Source of the DNA: SZUA-36 sp963759155 | GTDB taxonomy: Bacteria > Pseudomonadota > Gammaproteobacteria > Xanthomonadales > SZUA-36 | Assembly (NCBI GenBank): GCA_963759155.1 | Contig: CAVWXX010000027.1 | Span: 124,001 to 188,000, forward strand | Reading direction: 5' to 3' | Length of the DNA stretch: 64,000 bases | Shown here: one piece after another, positions 26,761 to 35,681 of the stretch | Numbering within the stretch: position 1 is the stretch's first letter | How the letters are laid out: each line of letters starts with the position of its first letter | The notes under the pieces: model-generated | What the model was told of the DNA's origin: nothing | The model's database searches: none | Seen by the model: the letters and a program-made list of their open reading frames with translations, nothing else | Position numbers and translations under genes: made by a program

Positions 26761-27801
26761 ATGAATTCCCCTCTTGACCCAATCTGCTATGAATATGACT
26801 TCCAACCCGATATCGGCGAGGCCTTTGATATTCTTCCTGGCCTGAAATGGCTGCGTTTGCCATTGCCATTCATGTTGGGCCATATCAATGTCTGGTTGCT
26901 CGAGGACACTGAAGGCTGGGCAATTGTAGATACCGGTATTTATTCTGGTACCACCCGCAAAACCTGGGAAAGTGTCTTTAGTGGAGTGCTGAATAATGCA
27001 CCGGTTTCGAGGGTGTTGGTTACCCACTTGCACCCGGATCATGCGGGCTGCGCAGGCTGGTTGTGTGAGACACATGATGTTGAACTCTATATGCCCCGGG
27101 ACGAATACCTCTTATGCCGTATCCTTGTATCAGACACCGGTTTACCGGCACCCAGGGAAGGCCGGCGTTTTTATCGTGCGGCCGGTTTCGAAGAACAGCA
27201 TATGTCGCGTTATATCGAGATGTTTGGCGGTTTCGGCAAGATCGTTGCACAACTACCCCAGGCTTATCACCGTCTTCACGAAGATGAAACGGTTCACATC
27301 GGTCAACATGAGTGGCAGGTCATAACCGGTCATGGTCACTCGCCGGAGCATGCCTGTCTCTACAACGCCGGGCAAAATGTATTGATTTCGGGTGACCAGA
27401 TACTGCCGACCATTTCGCCCAATGTCAGTGTTTACCCTACAGAGCCTGCCGCTAACCCTCTGAAGGGCTGGTTTGAGTCCTTGCATCGTATGAAGACCCT
27501 TCTGCCGGATGATGTGCTGGTGCTACCCTCACATGGCAAACCATTTCGTGGTGTAAAACATCGTCTGGATGCCTTGATTGAAGAACACGAGGTGGGGCTG
27601 GAAAAGCTCAGGCAGCTGTGCCGCAAACCGCAACGGGCGGTGGACGTGTTTCCTGCACTGTTCAAGAGTGAAATTACCGATAGCAACCTGATGATGGCAA
27701 CCGGCGAGGCTATCGCCCACTTGAATTATCTTTTATATGAAGGTGAGCTTGGTATCAATACCGATGAGGCCGGTGTTCGTTGGTATCAAACGCGGGATTG
27801 A
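26761..27801 (+). CDS. Metallo-beta-lactamase-fold hydrolase
   Basis: 346 aa from ATG 26761. A longer frame to 26590 adds a non-conserved leader. The binuclear metal signature THLHPDHAGCAGWL is followed by a GHGHSPEHACL histidine and GDQILPTISPNV aspartate. The C-terminus (PSHGKPFRGVKHRLDALIEEHE) is the extension seen in the glyoxalase-II/LACTB2-like branch, often found next to acyl-CoA genes. The substrate may be a thioester or lactone. Convergent with the next gene, 2 nt apart. Confidence 0.85.
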   Translation: MNSPLDPICYEYDFQPDIGEAFDILPGLKWLRLPLPFMLGHINVWLLEDTEGWAIVDTGIYSGTTRKTWESVFSGVLNNAPVSRVLVTHLHPDHAGCAGWLCETHDVELYMPRDEYLLCRILVSDTGLPAPREGRRFYRAAGFEEQHMSRYIEMFGGFGKIVAQLPQAYHRLHEDETVHIGQHEWQVITGHGHSPEHACLYNAGQNVLISGDQILPTISPNVSVYPTEPAANPLKGWFESLHRMKTLLPDDVLVLPSHGKPFRGVKHRLDALIEEHEVGLEKLRQLCRKPQRAVDVFPALFKSEITDSNLMMATGEAIAHLNYLLYEGELGINTDEAGVRWYQTRD

Positions 27802-27803
27802 AT

Positions 27804-29081
27804 TTACCCGCTTCGCAGGACATGAATCAACATGCTCGCCATGCTGATGGCGGTCGCGATCAGTAACAGGCCGGTTAACTGAGCCAGAGAACCAAGCTGG
27901 GTAATAATGGCTAAAACGCCAAGCAGCACGGAAGCCATATGCAAATAAAACCCTGTCTTGATCCGTTTTTGCGGCAACAGGCTGCGCATCGAGGGCACGA
28001 TTTCAAGGCCAACCCGTGCCGAGTAGCGATGAAACCAGACCAGGAAAGGCACGATTCGACTGAGCATGCCATGCATGATGGTAGCCGCCCAACCCCAAAC
28101 TGAAAGCCAGCCGAACAGCACCTGCCAGCGTGGATCGGGAAGCAGCACGGCAGCAGTGGCAAGCGGGATCAATAGCAGCCCGATACCAAGTCCGGCCTGC
28201 CAGAAAAGCAATGAGGCATCACTGCGTTTACGTTTTCGCTGTGAAATCCTGTTCAAAATCATGACAGGGTGTAGCAACCAAATCGCCAGGGCCGCTGGCA
28301 ATGCAGCCAGGGCAGCCAGCCTTTTTGCCGACAACAAGCCATCGAAGCCGACACCGGAGAAAACCATCAGCAGTGGCAGAACCAGGCCGGTTACCAACAG
28401 CACTAATAGCATGCGTTTGACGGCCTTACTGACGGTTTCAGCCAGGTAAAACATCGGTATGACCTGCCAGGACACGGCTACAATCAGCCCGCCGACCCAA
28501 CCACATAGCGCCAGGGTTAAATGGATCTGCATCCATATCATGCGGTTCTCTGAGAAACCCCCACCGGCAAAGCCTGTCGCCATGAACAGGCCGATCAGTG
28601 TGATCACCAGCAGGCTTGCCACCGCCACCCGCATGCCCTGGACCGTTGCGTCTCTGGTTGGTGCACGTAGCAGGGCCCAGCCCAAGGGCAGGAGAAACAG
28701 GGGCATGGCTATGCTGAAACAATAAATGGCGGCTTTCATCGCCATCGTCGGGCCACCCAGCAGACGCCAGATAAACAGGAGCAAACCCGCAAACAGCAAG
28801 ACATGAACAATATGTGCAAGCCGTGTAAACGGTACTGGAGCGCCTGCCACCACCGGAATCATCTGGTATAGCGCACCAAGCATACCCATAGCCAGCACCC
28901 CCAGCGTACCTGCATGTGTGAGCGCCGTGGCATGCGGCATCCACGGGCTGACCAGCGCCGCTGAGCCCGTTCCGATCAGGATGAGACCGGCCAGCAGGAC
29001 ACCCAAGGGTATGGTCAGGAAGAAGCTGGCCGGAATGGATAGCTGTGGAGCCTGGTCGAGGCTCAAACCAACGGTTTTCAA
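27804..29081 (-). CDS. NnrS-/haem-copper-like membrane protein
   Basis: 425 aa with 12 predicted helices. Histidines recur in helices (ATALTHAGTLGVLAMG, LAHIVHVLL, MQIHLTLALCGWVGG, ATIMHGMLSR, FYLHMASVLL), a layout like cytochrome oxidase subunit I and NnrS relatives that bind haem. The start is TTG 29081, preceded by AGGAAG about 6 nt upstream and overlapping the previous stop as TTGA, which indicates translational coupling. It is coupled to a DUF2249 protein, a family usually linked to nitric oxide and denitrification metabolism. A role in NO or haem-linked chemistry is inferred only. Confidence 0.65.
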   Translation of the reverse strand: MKTVGLSLDQAPQLSIPASFFLTIPLGVLLAGLILIGTGSAALVSPWMPHATALTHAGTLGVLAMGMLGALYQMIPVVAGAPVPFTRLAHIVHVLLFAGLLLFIWRLLGGPTMAMKAAIYCFSIAMPLFLLPLGWALLRAPTRDATVQGMRVAVASLLVITLIGLFMATGFAGGGFSENRMIWMQIHLTLALCGWVGGLIVAVSWQVIPMFYLAETVSKAVKRMLLVLLVTGLVLPLLMVFSGVGFDGLLSAKRLAALAALPAALAIWLLHPVMILNRISQRKRKRSDASLLFWQAGLGIGLLLIPLATAAVLLPDPRWQVLFGWLSVWGWAATIMHGMLSRIVPFLVWFHRYSARVGLEIVPSMRSLLPQKRIKTGFYLHMASVLLGVLAIITQLGSLAQLTGLLLIATAISMASMLIHVLRSG

Positions 29082-29359
29082 GTGTGCTTCCTGATCAAAA
29101 TCAACACGCTACCTTCTTCTTCCTCGTGTAGTTCCCAATTGAGGCCGCGTGCTTTGAGGTGTGGAAAGAGCGGGTAGGGTACATGTGGAAGACGTACCAG
29201 GAAGGCATCATCCGGCGCCAGTTGAGCGCCGGCCGACAAAATTATTTCCATCGGTTCCGGTGCCTCGAGGTCGCGCAAATCCTGGATGCCAGGGAGTTTG
29301 TCGGGCGCGAGTGAGAACACTTCTGACAGGGACTTATCCATTTGACCGGAAGGCTTCAA
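29078..29359 (-). CDS. DUF2249 domain protein
   Basis: 93 aa from TTG 29359, which overlaps the upstream stop as TTGA. ATG 29341 (87 aa) is an alternative; neither has a good ribosome site. DUF2249 spans about residues 25-91: DLRDLEAPEPMEIILSAG and LVRLPHVPYPLFPHLKARG, then LNWELHEEEEGS. It is a small TusA-like alpha/beta fold, often beside NnrS, hemerythrins and denitrification genes. Middle gene of a three-gene coupled unit. Confidence 0.8.
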   Translation of the reverse strand: MKPSGQMDKSLSEVFSLAPDKLPGIQDLRDLEAPEPMEIILSAGAQLAPDDAFLVRLPHVPYPLFPHLKARGLNWELHEEEEGSVLILIRKHT

Positions 29360-31842
29360 TTGCCGATAGGTGAGCCGGGTGGCACCTGTGGCTTGCTACC
29401 GGGTTTAAGTTGTGAAGGGTGGTTCATCATCAGGTCAATCTTATGACGCGCCTGTGTGTAAAACGCATACCAGTCGCTTTCCATTTTCCCCTGCTTCTGA
29501 GCTGCCAGAAATTGATCCAGGTTTTGTATGAACAGAAAAGCCTGTGCGCGCACGTGGTTTTCCGCTCCCGTATTGTTTGCCAGGCTTATCAGGCGATCAA
29601 GGTACTGGTCGGCCGTCAGACGTTGAATAACACCCGCAACTGCCGTCTGCCGCTTGCTGTACCAACTTGCCTGGCCCAATGCCTTCAGAACGGTCTCAAA
29701 GCCTGGTAATGAAGGGTCCATCGCGTGAAAGATATTCATACGTGCAGCACGTTGTGTGTTCAGTAACACATCCAGTGTCAGGCTGATGGCGCTGGCGGCC
29801 GGCGCCACCGGATCAAATACAACTCCCGTGTTGCGCTTGAAAGATTCCCGGTCGAGCGCATAGCCGGGCGGGCGGGGTGGTATGCTGTCTAAAAGTGCCC
29901 GGGGCAGTGTCAACAGTGCAGGATCAAGTGTATGGAGCAGTGCATCGATGGCAGCCTGCTGTTTTTGGGCATCGACCGTTATTGGTGCAGCCTGCCCATC
30001 ACCACGCATGGCATAGTTGAAGTATTGACCACCAATGAGCTTCGCCACCGCCTGAACCTGGAAGCGGTGCAGCAGGTAAACGGGCACGAGTGCTTCTTCA
30101 ATTTTGGCGAGCGGTTGTCCGGGTCTGATATTGCGCTCGGAGAAGTTTTTCAGGGCGTAGTCGCGTACCTTCAGCAGGTGCTCAAGTTCTTCGATGGCAT
30201 CCGCGCCATTATCCCAGAGGTTGCCAAACGGGTTTGCCGTACCCGGGTCACGTGAGTCCTCGTCTGCGATATAAAGGAGGCCGGAAGCGATGGTTTCATC
30301 GAGGATAGCCTTTCTTTGTGCAGCGTCATCGAGTTCTGCCGGAAAATCCTGGTAGGCATAAAGCACTGTGCGTTTGTCCCATTCACCGATACCCACGCCA
30401 TAGGCATCTGAAAGATCAAGATCTCCATCCGCGTTAAAACGTATAAGCGGGAACGGGTAATCCATAACCGAAGAACGGTTGTCAACACTGGCAGCAAAAT
30501 TGTGTTCCATACCCAGTGTATGTCCAACCTCGTGAGCAGATAGCTGCCGGATTCGTGCCAGTGACATTTCCAGCATGTCATCGGGTATCCCGTCGCCGTC
30601 ATAGGGCGCCAACAAGCCTTCTGCAATGAGGTAATCCTGCCGTACCCGCAAGGAACCCAGGCTGACGTGGCCCTTTAAAATTTCTCCCGTGCGCGGGTCC
30701 ACAATAGATGACCCGTAAGACCACCCGCGTGTTGAGCGGTGAACCCATTGAATAACGTTATAACGGACATCCATCGGGTCGGCGTCCTCAGGTAGTAATT
30801 TAACCTGGAAAGCGTTTTTATACCCTGCGGCTTCAAAGGCCTGGTTCCACCAGCTTGCGCCCTCCAGTAATGCGGACCGGATGGGTTCCGGTACACCGGG
30901 GTCAAGATAGTAGATGATTGGTTCGACCGCCTCACTGATATCTGCATGTGGGTCCACTTTCTGCAGGCGGTGACGCCTGCCGTAGAGTACCTGTATGGGG
31001 TCACCAACAGGCACGGCATAGTCGAGAAAGCCATTGCCCCAGGGAGCGCCGATGATGCCCGCTCTCGCGTCATAGGGTAGTGGTTGGTAGTCATCATCCG
31101 GCAAGCGGATGAACGAATGGTGTAGATGAACAGTCACGACGCTTACATCGGGTACAACGGTAGACAGAATGTCGCTGGCGGATTTTCCCTGGTCATTAAG
31201 TTTTTGCTGGCCTGTATAACTGACAATGGCCTCCACTTCCGTGTTGTCGGGGAAAGCCCTGGTACGTGGCAGATAAATGGCTGAGCGGCTGTCATCAACC
31301 TGGTAGCTGCCTTGCTGAGCCCGGCTGAGTCGTGTGGAAATATCATGGGCATCACGCAAGAAAAACGAAGTGGCGTCAAGCAGTACCGAGTCACCTGTTT
31401 CAGCAACCAGTTCAAAACCCCATACAACTGAGCGACCGAATGAACTCTCAACGGCAGCCTGTTCAGCCCTGTCATCAGAAATGGCCCTGTAATTTGTATT
31501 TTTCTCAATCAACAATACTTTTGCACCCGATCGATAAAACTCGACAAGCCGGGTCATACCCAATTGACCGCGGTCCAAACCCAGGTCGTTTGAACCCACG
31601 CCACGCGCCATCGATGACTGGTAGATAAACTCATCACCCATACGATCAACCTGTAGCAAAAGTTGTCCCTTCTGCTTGTCCCAGTAAAGATCCAGGAAGC
31701 CGTCCATGTGTAGCAGGTCTTTCACTTTTTCTTCAATGCTGGTGATTACGTTGTCCGCTTGATCATTCGATTCGGCAACAGCAAATTGAGAGCTTGATAT
31801 AAGAGTAAGGCAGGCGATGAGCCAATACTTGAACTGATGCAT
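29356..31842 (-). CDS. Secreted zinc metalloprotease (DUF5117/DUF4953 type)
   Basis: 828 aa with a signal peptide (MHQFKYWLIACLTLISSSQFAVAES). The zinc site is HEVGHTLGMEHN (His437, Glu438, His441, His447), a metzincin-like HExxHxxGxxH. The N-terminal region (about 40-290; RGVGSNDLGLDRGQLG) matches the DUF5117 module, and the C-terminal part (DUF4953) is helical. Proteins of this layout occur widely in marine bacteria as periplasmic or secreted peptidases; substrates are unknown. Translationally coupled to the DUF2249 gene by a TTGA overlap, an odd pairing for a protease. Confidence 0.85.
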   Translation of the reverse strand: MHQFKYWLIACLTLISSSQFAVAESNDQADNVITSIEEKVKDLLHMDGFLDLYWDKQKGQLLLQVDRMGDEFIYQSSMARGVGSNDLGLDRGQLGMTRLVEFYRSGAKVLLIEKNTNYRAISDDRAEQAAVESSFGRSVVWGFELVAETGDSVLLDATSFFLRDAHDISTRLSRAQQGSYQVDDSRSAIYLPRTRAFPDNTEVEAIVSYTGQQKLNDQGKSASDILSTVVPDVSVVTVHLHHSFIRLPDDDYQPLPYDARAGIIGAPWGNGFLDYAVPVGDPIQVLYGRRHRLQKVDPHADISEAVEPIIYYLDPGVPEPIRSALLEGASWWNQAFEAAGYKNAFQVKLLPEDADPMDVRYNVIQWVHRSTRGWSYGSSIVDPRTGEILKGHVSLGSLRVRQDYLIAEGLLAPYDGDGIPDDMLEMSLARIRQLSAHEVGHTLGMEHNFAASVDNRSSVMDYPFPLIRFNADGDLDLSDAYGVGIGEWDKRTVLYAYQDFPAELDDAAQRKAILDETIASGLLYIADEDSRDPGTANPFGNLWDNGADAIEELEHLLKVRDYALKNFSERNIRPGQPLAKIEEALVPVYLLHRFQVQAVAKLIGGQYFNYAMRGDGQAAPITVDAQKQQAAIDALLHTLDPALLTLPRALLDSIPPRPPGYALDRESFKRNTGVVFDPVAPAASAISLTLDVLLNTQRAARMNIFHAMDPSLPGFETVLKALGQASWYSKRQTAVAGVIQRLTADQYLDRLISLANNTGAENHVRAQAFLFIQNLDQFLAAQKQGKMESDWYAFYTQARHKIDLMMNHPSQLKPGSKPQVPPGSPIGN

Positions 31843-32073
31843 TTTAGTCCATCCACTTAGAAAGCTATTTTTGTGCGCATATACTAGCCGAACTCGACCG
31901 CCATGGTCGGAAGAATTGTTTCGACAAGGGGCTAATTGACCGGTTATGGGAAACAGCCATGTGCAGCTGGTGGGATGTCATGAATCACCCGTGTGGCCTT
32001 CCATACTCCGCCAGGGCTTGCACACCGGTTTTGTGCTGCCGGCCAGCACGATTGAGACAGAAACTCCCCTGGT

Positions 32074-32829
32074 TTACAGAAAGTTTAGCGTTTCGGAAAA
32101 GCAGCCCTGCAGTGGGATCGTGTTAAACCCCTTTACTTTAAAATCAGTGTCGGTATTCAGTGCCAGTGCCAGGCGGTAGCGGTGAATCATTGAGATTCGT
32201 CGGAATTGCCATTTATTTGCATCGTCTCCCAGTTCAGGATGCAGTTCAAAACCATCGAGCCGACCTGCTACGAACCGGAAAGTGAACTTTGAAAGCGGAA
32301 TGGCCAGACCCATGCCACGCGCTTTTATATAGGATTCCTTAAGCGTCCAGTAGTCAAAGAACCTCTGTTTTTGCTGTTCGGGTGGTAGTTGAGCCAGTTC
32401 GGCGATTTCAGGTGCTGAAAAATAGCTTGAAAGCCGATCAAAAGCGGCCCCGGTTGAACGCTGCACGTCCTCGACATCGACGCCAATATCGTGCTCCCGT
32501 GTGATTCCACACAAAACCAGGCCGTCGCAATGTGAAAGATTGAAGCGTACCGCCCATGATGTATCCGGATAGGTGATTTCTGGTTTCCCATAACCGTTTT
32601 TGCCAAACCTCCAGTCAGCGGGCTCGACGGGAAAATAGCTGGATAGTGTGGTGCGAATCAATGCACGTGTGATGAGATACTGCTGACGGTGACGGGCGAA
32701 ATACAAACGTGACATCTGTGTCCGTTCATCACCCGTTAACAGGGTTTCATAGCGGGCTAACAGTTCCGGATCAGCAATTTGTTCAGGTTGTGAGAAGTAG
32801 AGATGCACCTCGTTGCCTGGCAATTCCAT
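32074..32829 (-). CDS. Sfp-type 4'-phosphopantetheinyl transferase
   Basis: 251 aa, the two-lobed length of Sfp/EntD-like enzymes. It shows FNLSHCDGL, GVDVEDVQR with the Mg2+ aspartate and glutamate, and the signature FDYWTLKESYIKARGMGL. It transfers phosphopantetheine from CoA to a carrier-protein serine. It is the last gene of the ACP-to-acyltransferase operon, 76 nt after the acyltransferase, so the AcpXL-like protein at 38686-38967 is its likely partner. A second enzyme of this type is at 52352-52999. Confidence 0.9.
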   Translation of the reverse strand: MELPGNEVHLYFSQPEQIADPELLARYETLLTGDERTQMSRLYFARHRQQYLITRALIRTTLSSYFPVEPADWRFGKNGYGKPEITYPDTSWAVRFNLSHCDGLVLCGITREHDIGVDVEDVQRSTGAAFDRLSSYFSAPEIAELAQLPPEQQKQRFFDYWTLKESYIKARGMGLAIPLSKFTFRFVAGRLDGFELHPELGDDANKWQFRRISMIHRYRLALALNTDTDFKVKGFNTIPLQGCFSETLNFL

Positions 32830-32905
32830 ATCAGTTCTGGCCCGCTGTGCGTGTTATTTGGCTGGTTGGTCTGGCAAACATGGGTTTCAAAAACTGCCGG
32901 ACAGT

Positions 32906-33823
32906 TTAGCCCCAGCGACGGTGCATCCACAGCCATTGTTCGGGGTATTCGCGCACCCAGTCTTCAACCACCCGGGTAACAAGCTCGGTTGTACCTTTGA
33001 TATCGATGTCACCTTTATCATCACGTGGTAAAACGAGTTCATCGGTGATCTCGAGCCGGAAGCGGCCATCGGGTAAACGCACCGTGCGGGCACCGTGGAC
33101 CGGGCAGTTGTAACGCCGTGCCAGTTTGGCCAGCAGAGGGTTGGTTTTGGCCTCTTTACCAAAAAAGGGAACGTTGATGCCGCGTCGAAACTTCTGATCC
33201 ACCAACAGGCCGACATGTTCACCACGTTCGAGTGCGCTCATCAACTGGAATGAGGCCCCCGCACCGGACGCGACCAGATTTTTGCCATATTCCTTTCGTG
33301 CATCGGCGACCTGCGAGGCGGCATGTGGATTATTCGGGCGGCGGTACATGGACTGAATTTCAAGACCGAACCGGGCCGAAACCAACGGTAATAACTCAAA
33401 ATTTGCAAGATGACCGGTGAACAATATCGCAGGCAGACCGTCATCCCGCAGCTTGTGAAATTGTTCCGCATTTTCGATTTCAATACGCTCCGACTCAGGA
33501 TTGTCGACATCCAGATCGAAAATTTCATCAATATATATGTATTCAAGAAGGCTTCGCGCCATTTGCGCCCAGTTGTCACTGGCAAGTTGCTGGCGTTCTT
33601 CAATGCTTTTTTCAGGAAAGGCGATCTCCAGGTTATCCATGACCACCTTGTGACGCCATATTTTGGGGCCAAACCAACGCGCAAACCGCTCAAAAATGCC
33701 GGCTGCGTATTTGAGGGGTATCAGGCGAATCAGCCACAGCACTAACGAAATCAGCTTTGCGACAATCCAGTTACGGATTCCGATTAGAAATTGCGCGATG
33801 CGGTAACGTAAAGGCAGCTTCAT
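32906..33823 (-). CDS. lpxXL: LpxL/HtrB-type lipid A acyltransferase (LpxXL-like)
   Basis: 305 aa. The N-terminal membrane anchor (about 15-40) is followed by the HX4E catalytic motif TGHLANFELLP (His138, Glu143) and a distal basic segment (VGLLVDQKFRRGINVPFFG). The C-terminal EYPEQWLWMHRRWG is characteristic of lipid A late acyltransferases. In rhizobia the enzyme at this operon position, LpxXL, transfers a C28 acyl chain from AcpXL to lipid A. Here the same role is inferred from family and position. The symbol is by synteny; another LpxL paralogue elsewhere is likely. Confidence 0.75.
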   Translation of the reverse strand: MKLPLRYRIAQFLIGIRNWIVAKLISLVLWLIRLIPLKYAAGIFERFARWFGPKIWRHKVVMDNLEIAFPEKSIEERQQLASDNWAQMARSLLEYIYIDEIFDLDVDNPESERIEIENAEQFHKLRDDGLPAILFTGHLANFELLPLVSARFGLEIQSMYRRPNNPHAASQVADARKEYGKNLVASGAGASFQLMSALERGEHVGLLVDQKFRRGINVPFFGKEAKTNPLLAKLARRYNCPVHGARTVRLPDGRFRLEITDELVLPRDDKGDIDIKGTTELVTRVVEDWVREYPEQWLWMHRRWG

Positions 33824-33842
33824 CGGGTGTACTCAACGCGCC

Positions 33843-34868
33843 TTAAATGGTAACGATGATCTTGCCGAATACCTGGCGGTTCTCGAGTCGTTCCAGGCCT
33901 TTGCCGATATCTTCCATCGGTATCTCAAGGTCGACAATGGGTTTGACCGTACCTGCCGCCAATTTATCAAGTGCGTCCCTGATATTGCGCAGGTTGCAGC
34001 CAAAACTGCCGATCAGGCGTAGCTGTCGCTGGAAAAGCTGGAACAGGTTGATTTCGGCCTTGATACCGGTGGTCGAACCACAGGTGACCAGACGTCCACC
34101 GATTTTCATCGAGAACATGCTACCTTCCCAGGTATCGACACCGACGTGTTCGAATACCACGTCGACACCTTGCTTTTTAGTCAGTTTTCTTAACTTTCCT
34201 TCAAAACGGTCGGTCTGGTAATTGATGGCATGGTCTGCACCAAGATCAAGTGCCTGTTGTGCCTTTTCATCGTTGCCGACAGTTGTGTAAACGGTACAAT
34301 CGATGGCCTTGGCCAGCTGAATGGCCGCCGTGCCGATACCACTGCCACCGGCGTGCACCAGGATGCTCTCACCGGGCTGAAGCTTGGCATTATCAAACAG
34401 CATATGTTCAACCGTACCAAAGGTAATCGGTGTACAGGCTGCGGCAACCGGGTCGAGACCCTCGGCAGCTGGTACGAACAACCGTGCCGGGAAATTCATC
34501 ATTTCCTGGGCAAAACCGTCGATATGAAAACCGAATACGCCATTGACGTTTTCGCAGAAGTTGTCACGGCCTTCGATACAGGGTTTACAGGTGCCACAGG
34601 TATTGGCGCCGTAGAGTGCACCCATCTGACCGACTTTCAAATCCTTGACGTTTTTACCAACAGCAATGATTTCGCCGGATGCTTCCGCACCTACGGTGAT
34701 GGGCAGTTCGCGTTTGGCAAAAGCCATGCCGCGCCAGCCCCAGACATCGATGTGGTTGAGTGCAACGGCACAAATACGTACCTGGATTTCATCATCACCA
34801 GGCGGTGGTGGGGCGTCGACCTCTGCAATTCTCAGGTCGCGTTCTCCGTAATTTCTAAGTGCTCTCAT
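33843..34868 (-). CDS. Zinc-type MDR alcohol dehydrogenase / enoyl reductase-like (Adh2XL-like)
   Basis: 341 aa. Medium-chain dehydrogenase with a structural zinc lobe (CGTCKPCIEGRDNFC), catalytic-domain GAEASGEIIAVG and Rossmann motif VHAGGSGIGTAAIQLAKA. In the rhizobial very-long-chain fatty-acid cluster an alcohol dehydrogenase gene (adh2XL) sits at the same place, just before lpxXL. It could reduce the enoyl-ACP or handle the omega-1 oxygen. No enoyl reductase of FabI type is in the operon, which favours the first reading. 19 nt separate it from the acyltransferase. Confidence 0.8.
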   Translation of the reverse strand: MRALRNYGERDLRIAEVDAPPPPGDDEIQVRICAVALNHIDVWGWRGMAFAKRELPITVGAEASGEIIAVGKNVKDLKVGQMGALYGANTCGTCKPCIEGRDNFCENVNGVFGFHIDGFAQEMMNFPARLFVPAAEGLDPVAAACTPITFGTVEHMLFDNAKLQPGESILVHAGGSGIGTAAIQLAKAIDCTVYTTVGNDEKAQQALDLGADHAINYQTDRFEGKLRKLTKKQGVDVVFEHVGVDTWEGSMFSMKIGGRLVTCGSTTGIKAEINLFQLFQRQLRLIGSFGCNLRNIRDALDKLAAGTVKPIVDLEIPMEDIGKGLERLENRQVFGKIIVTI

Positions 34869-34902
34869 GTGTCTGTCTACCGATGGGTTAATGGTTGGGT
34901 TT

Positions 34903-35670
34903 TCAGCGTTGAATTAACAGGCCGGCGGTGAGACCGCCATCTATCGGAATAATGCTACCGGTGATGTAACCTGCAAGCGGTGAAAACAGGAAGCTGGTTA
35001 ATGCACCAACCTCTTCGGGTTGCGCAAAACGACGCAAGGGTATCTGGCTTTCCAGTTTTTCACGGTAAGACGCGTAAGGCGCCAAAAGCTCAGTATCGAC
35101 GTAGCCCGGTGCAATATAATTGGCAGTAACACCCTTACGGGCCATCTCCACAGCCAGTGTTCTGATATAGCTCAGCATCGCACCTTTGCTGGCAGAGTAA
35201 ATAGCATTCCCTGATACGGCCAATTGGGAGGTTACCGAGCCCATTGCAACAATCCGGCCGCCTTTGGCGCGCATCAATGGTCTTGCAGCGGCGCCGGCAA
35301 GCCGGGTCATTGCCCAGAAATTCAGTTGGAACAGCGCCTCTGCCTTGTCCTGGTCGGCCAATGCGGCGAGCGTGTCGTAAGAACCGCCTGCGTTGTAAAC
35401 CAGGCCATAAAGTGATTCGGTTGCACCGATTGTTTTTGCAAATTCATCCACCTGCTCCCGGTCAGACAAATCAACCTGGTAACTGGAGATAGTTTGCTCT
35501 GGATAGTCGGCCTGAAGTTCTTTACAAGCCTGTGCCGCTGCGTCGGCTGAGCCCCGATAGGAAAACGACACATCATAACCATCCGCAGCCAGCGCCTTGA
35601 CGATACCGAGCCCGATACCCTTGGCGCCACCGGCAACAAAGACTGTTTTTCCGTTTGCTGGATTAGTCAT
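34903..35670 (-). CDS. 3-oxoacyl-ACP reductase (FabG-like SDR)
   Basis: 255 aa from ATG 35670, supported by AGGAGA 7 nt upstream. NAD(P) motif GGAKGIGLGI, NAGG, catalytic Ser in GSVTSQLA and YSASKGAMLSY with the Tyr-Lys pair intact. C-terminus IPIDGGLTAG. It supplies the ketoreduction step for the fatty-acid operon. The rhizobial cluster lacks this gene inside the core, so it is a local addition. It follows the active ketosynthase gene by 11 nt. Confidence 0.85.
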   Translation of the reverse strand: MTNPANGKTVFVAGGAKGIGLGIVKALAADGYDVSFSYRGSADAAAQACKELQADYPEQTISSYQVDLSDREQVDEFAKTIGATESLYGLVYNAGGSYDTLAALADQDKAEALFQLNFWAMTRLAGAAARPLMRAKGGRIVAMGSVTSQLAVSGNAIYSASKGAMLSYIRTLAVEMARKGVTANYIAPGYVDTELLAPYASYREKLESQIPLRRFAQPEEVGALTSFLFSPLAGYITGSIIPIDGGLTAGLLIQR

Positions 35671-35681
35671 TTGGCTGTCTC

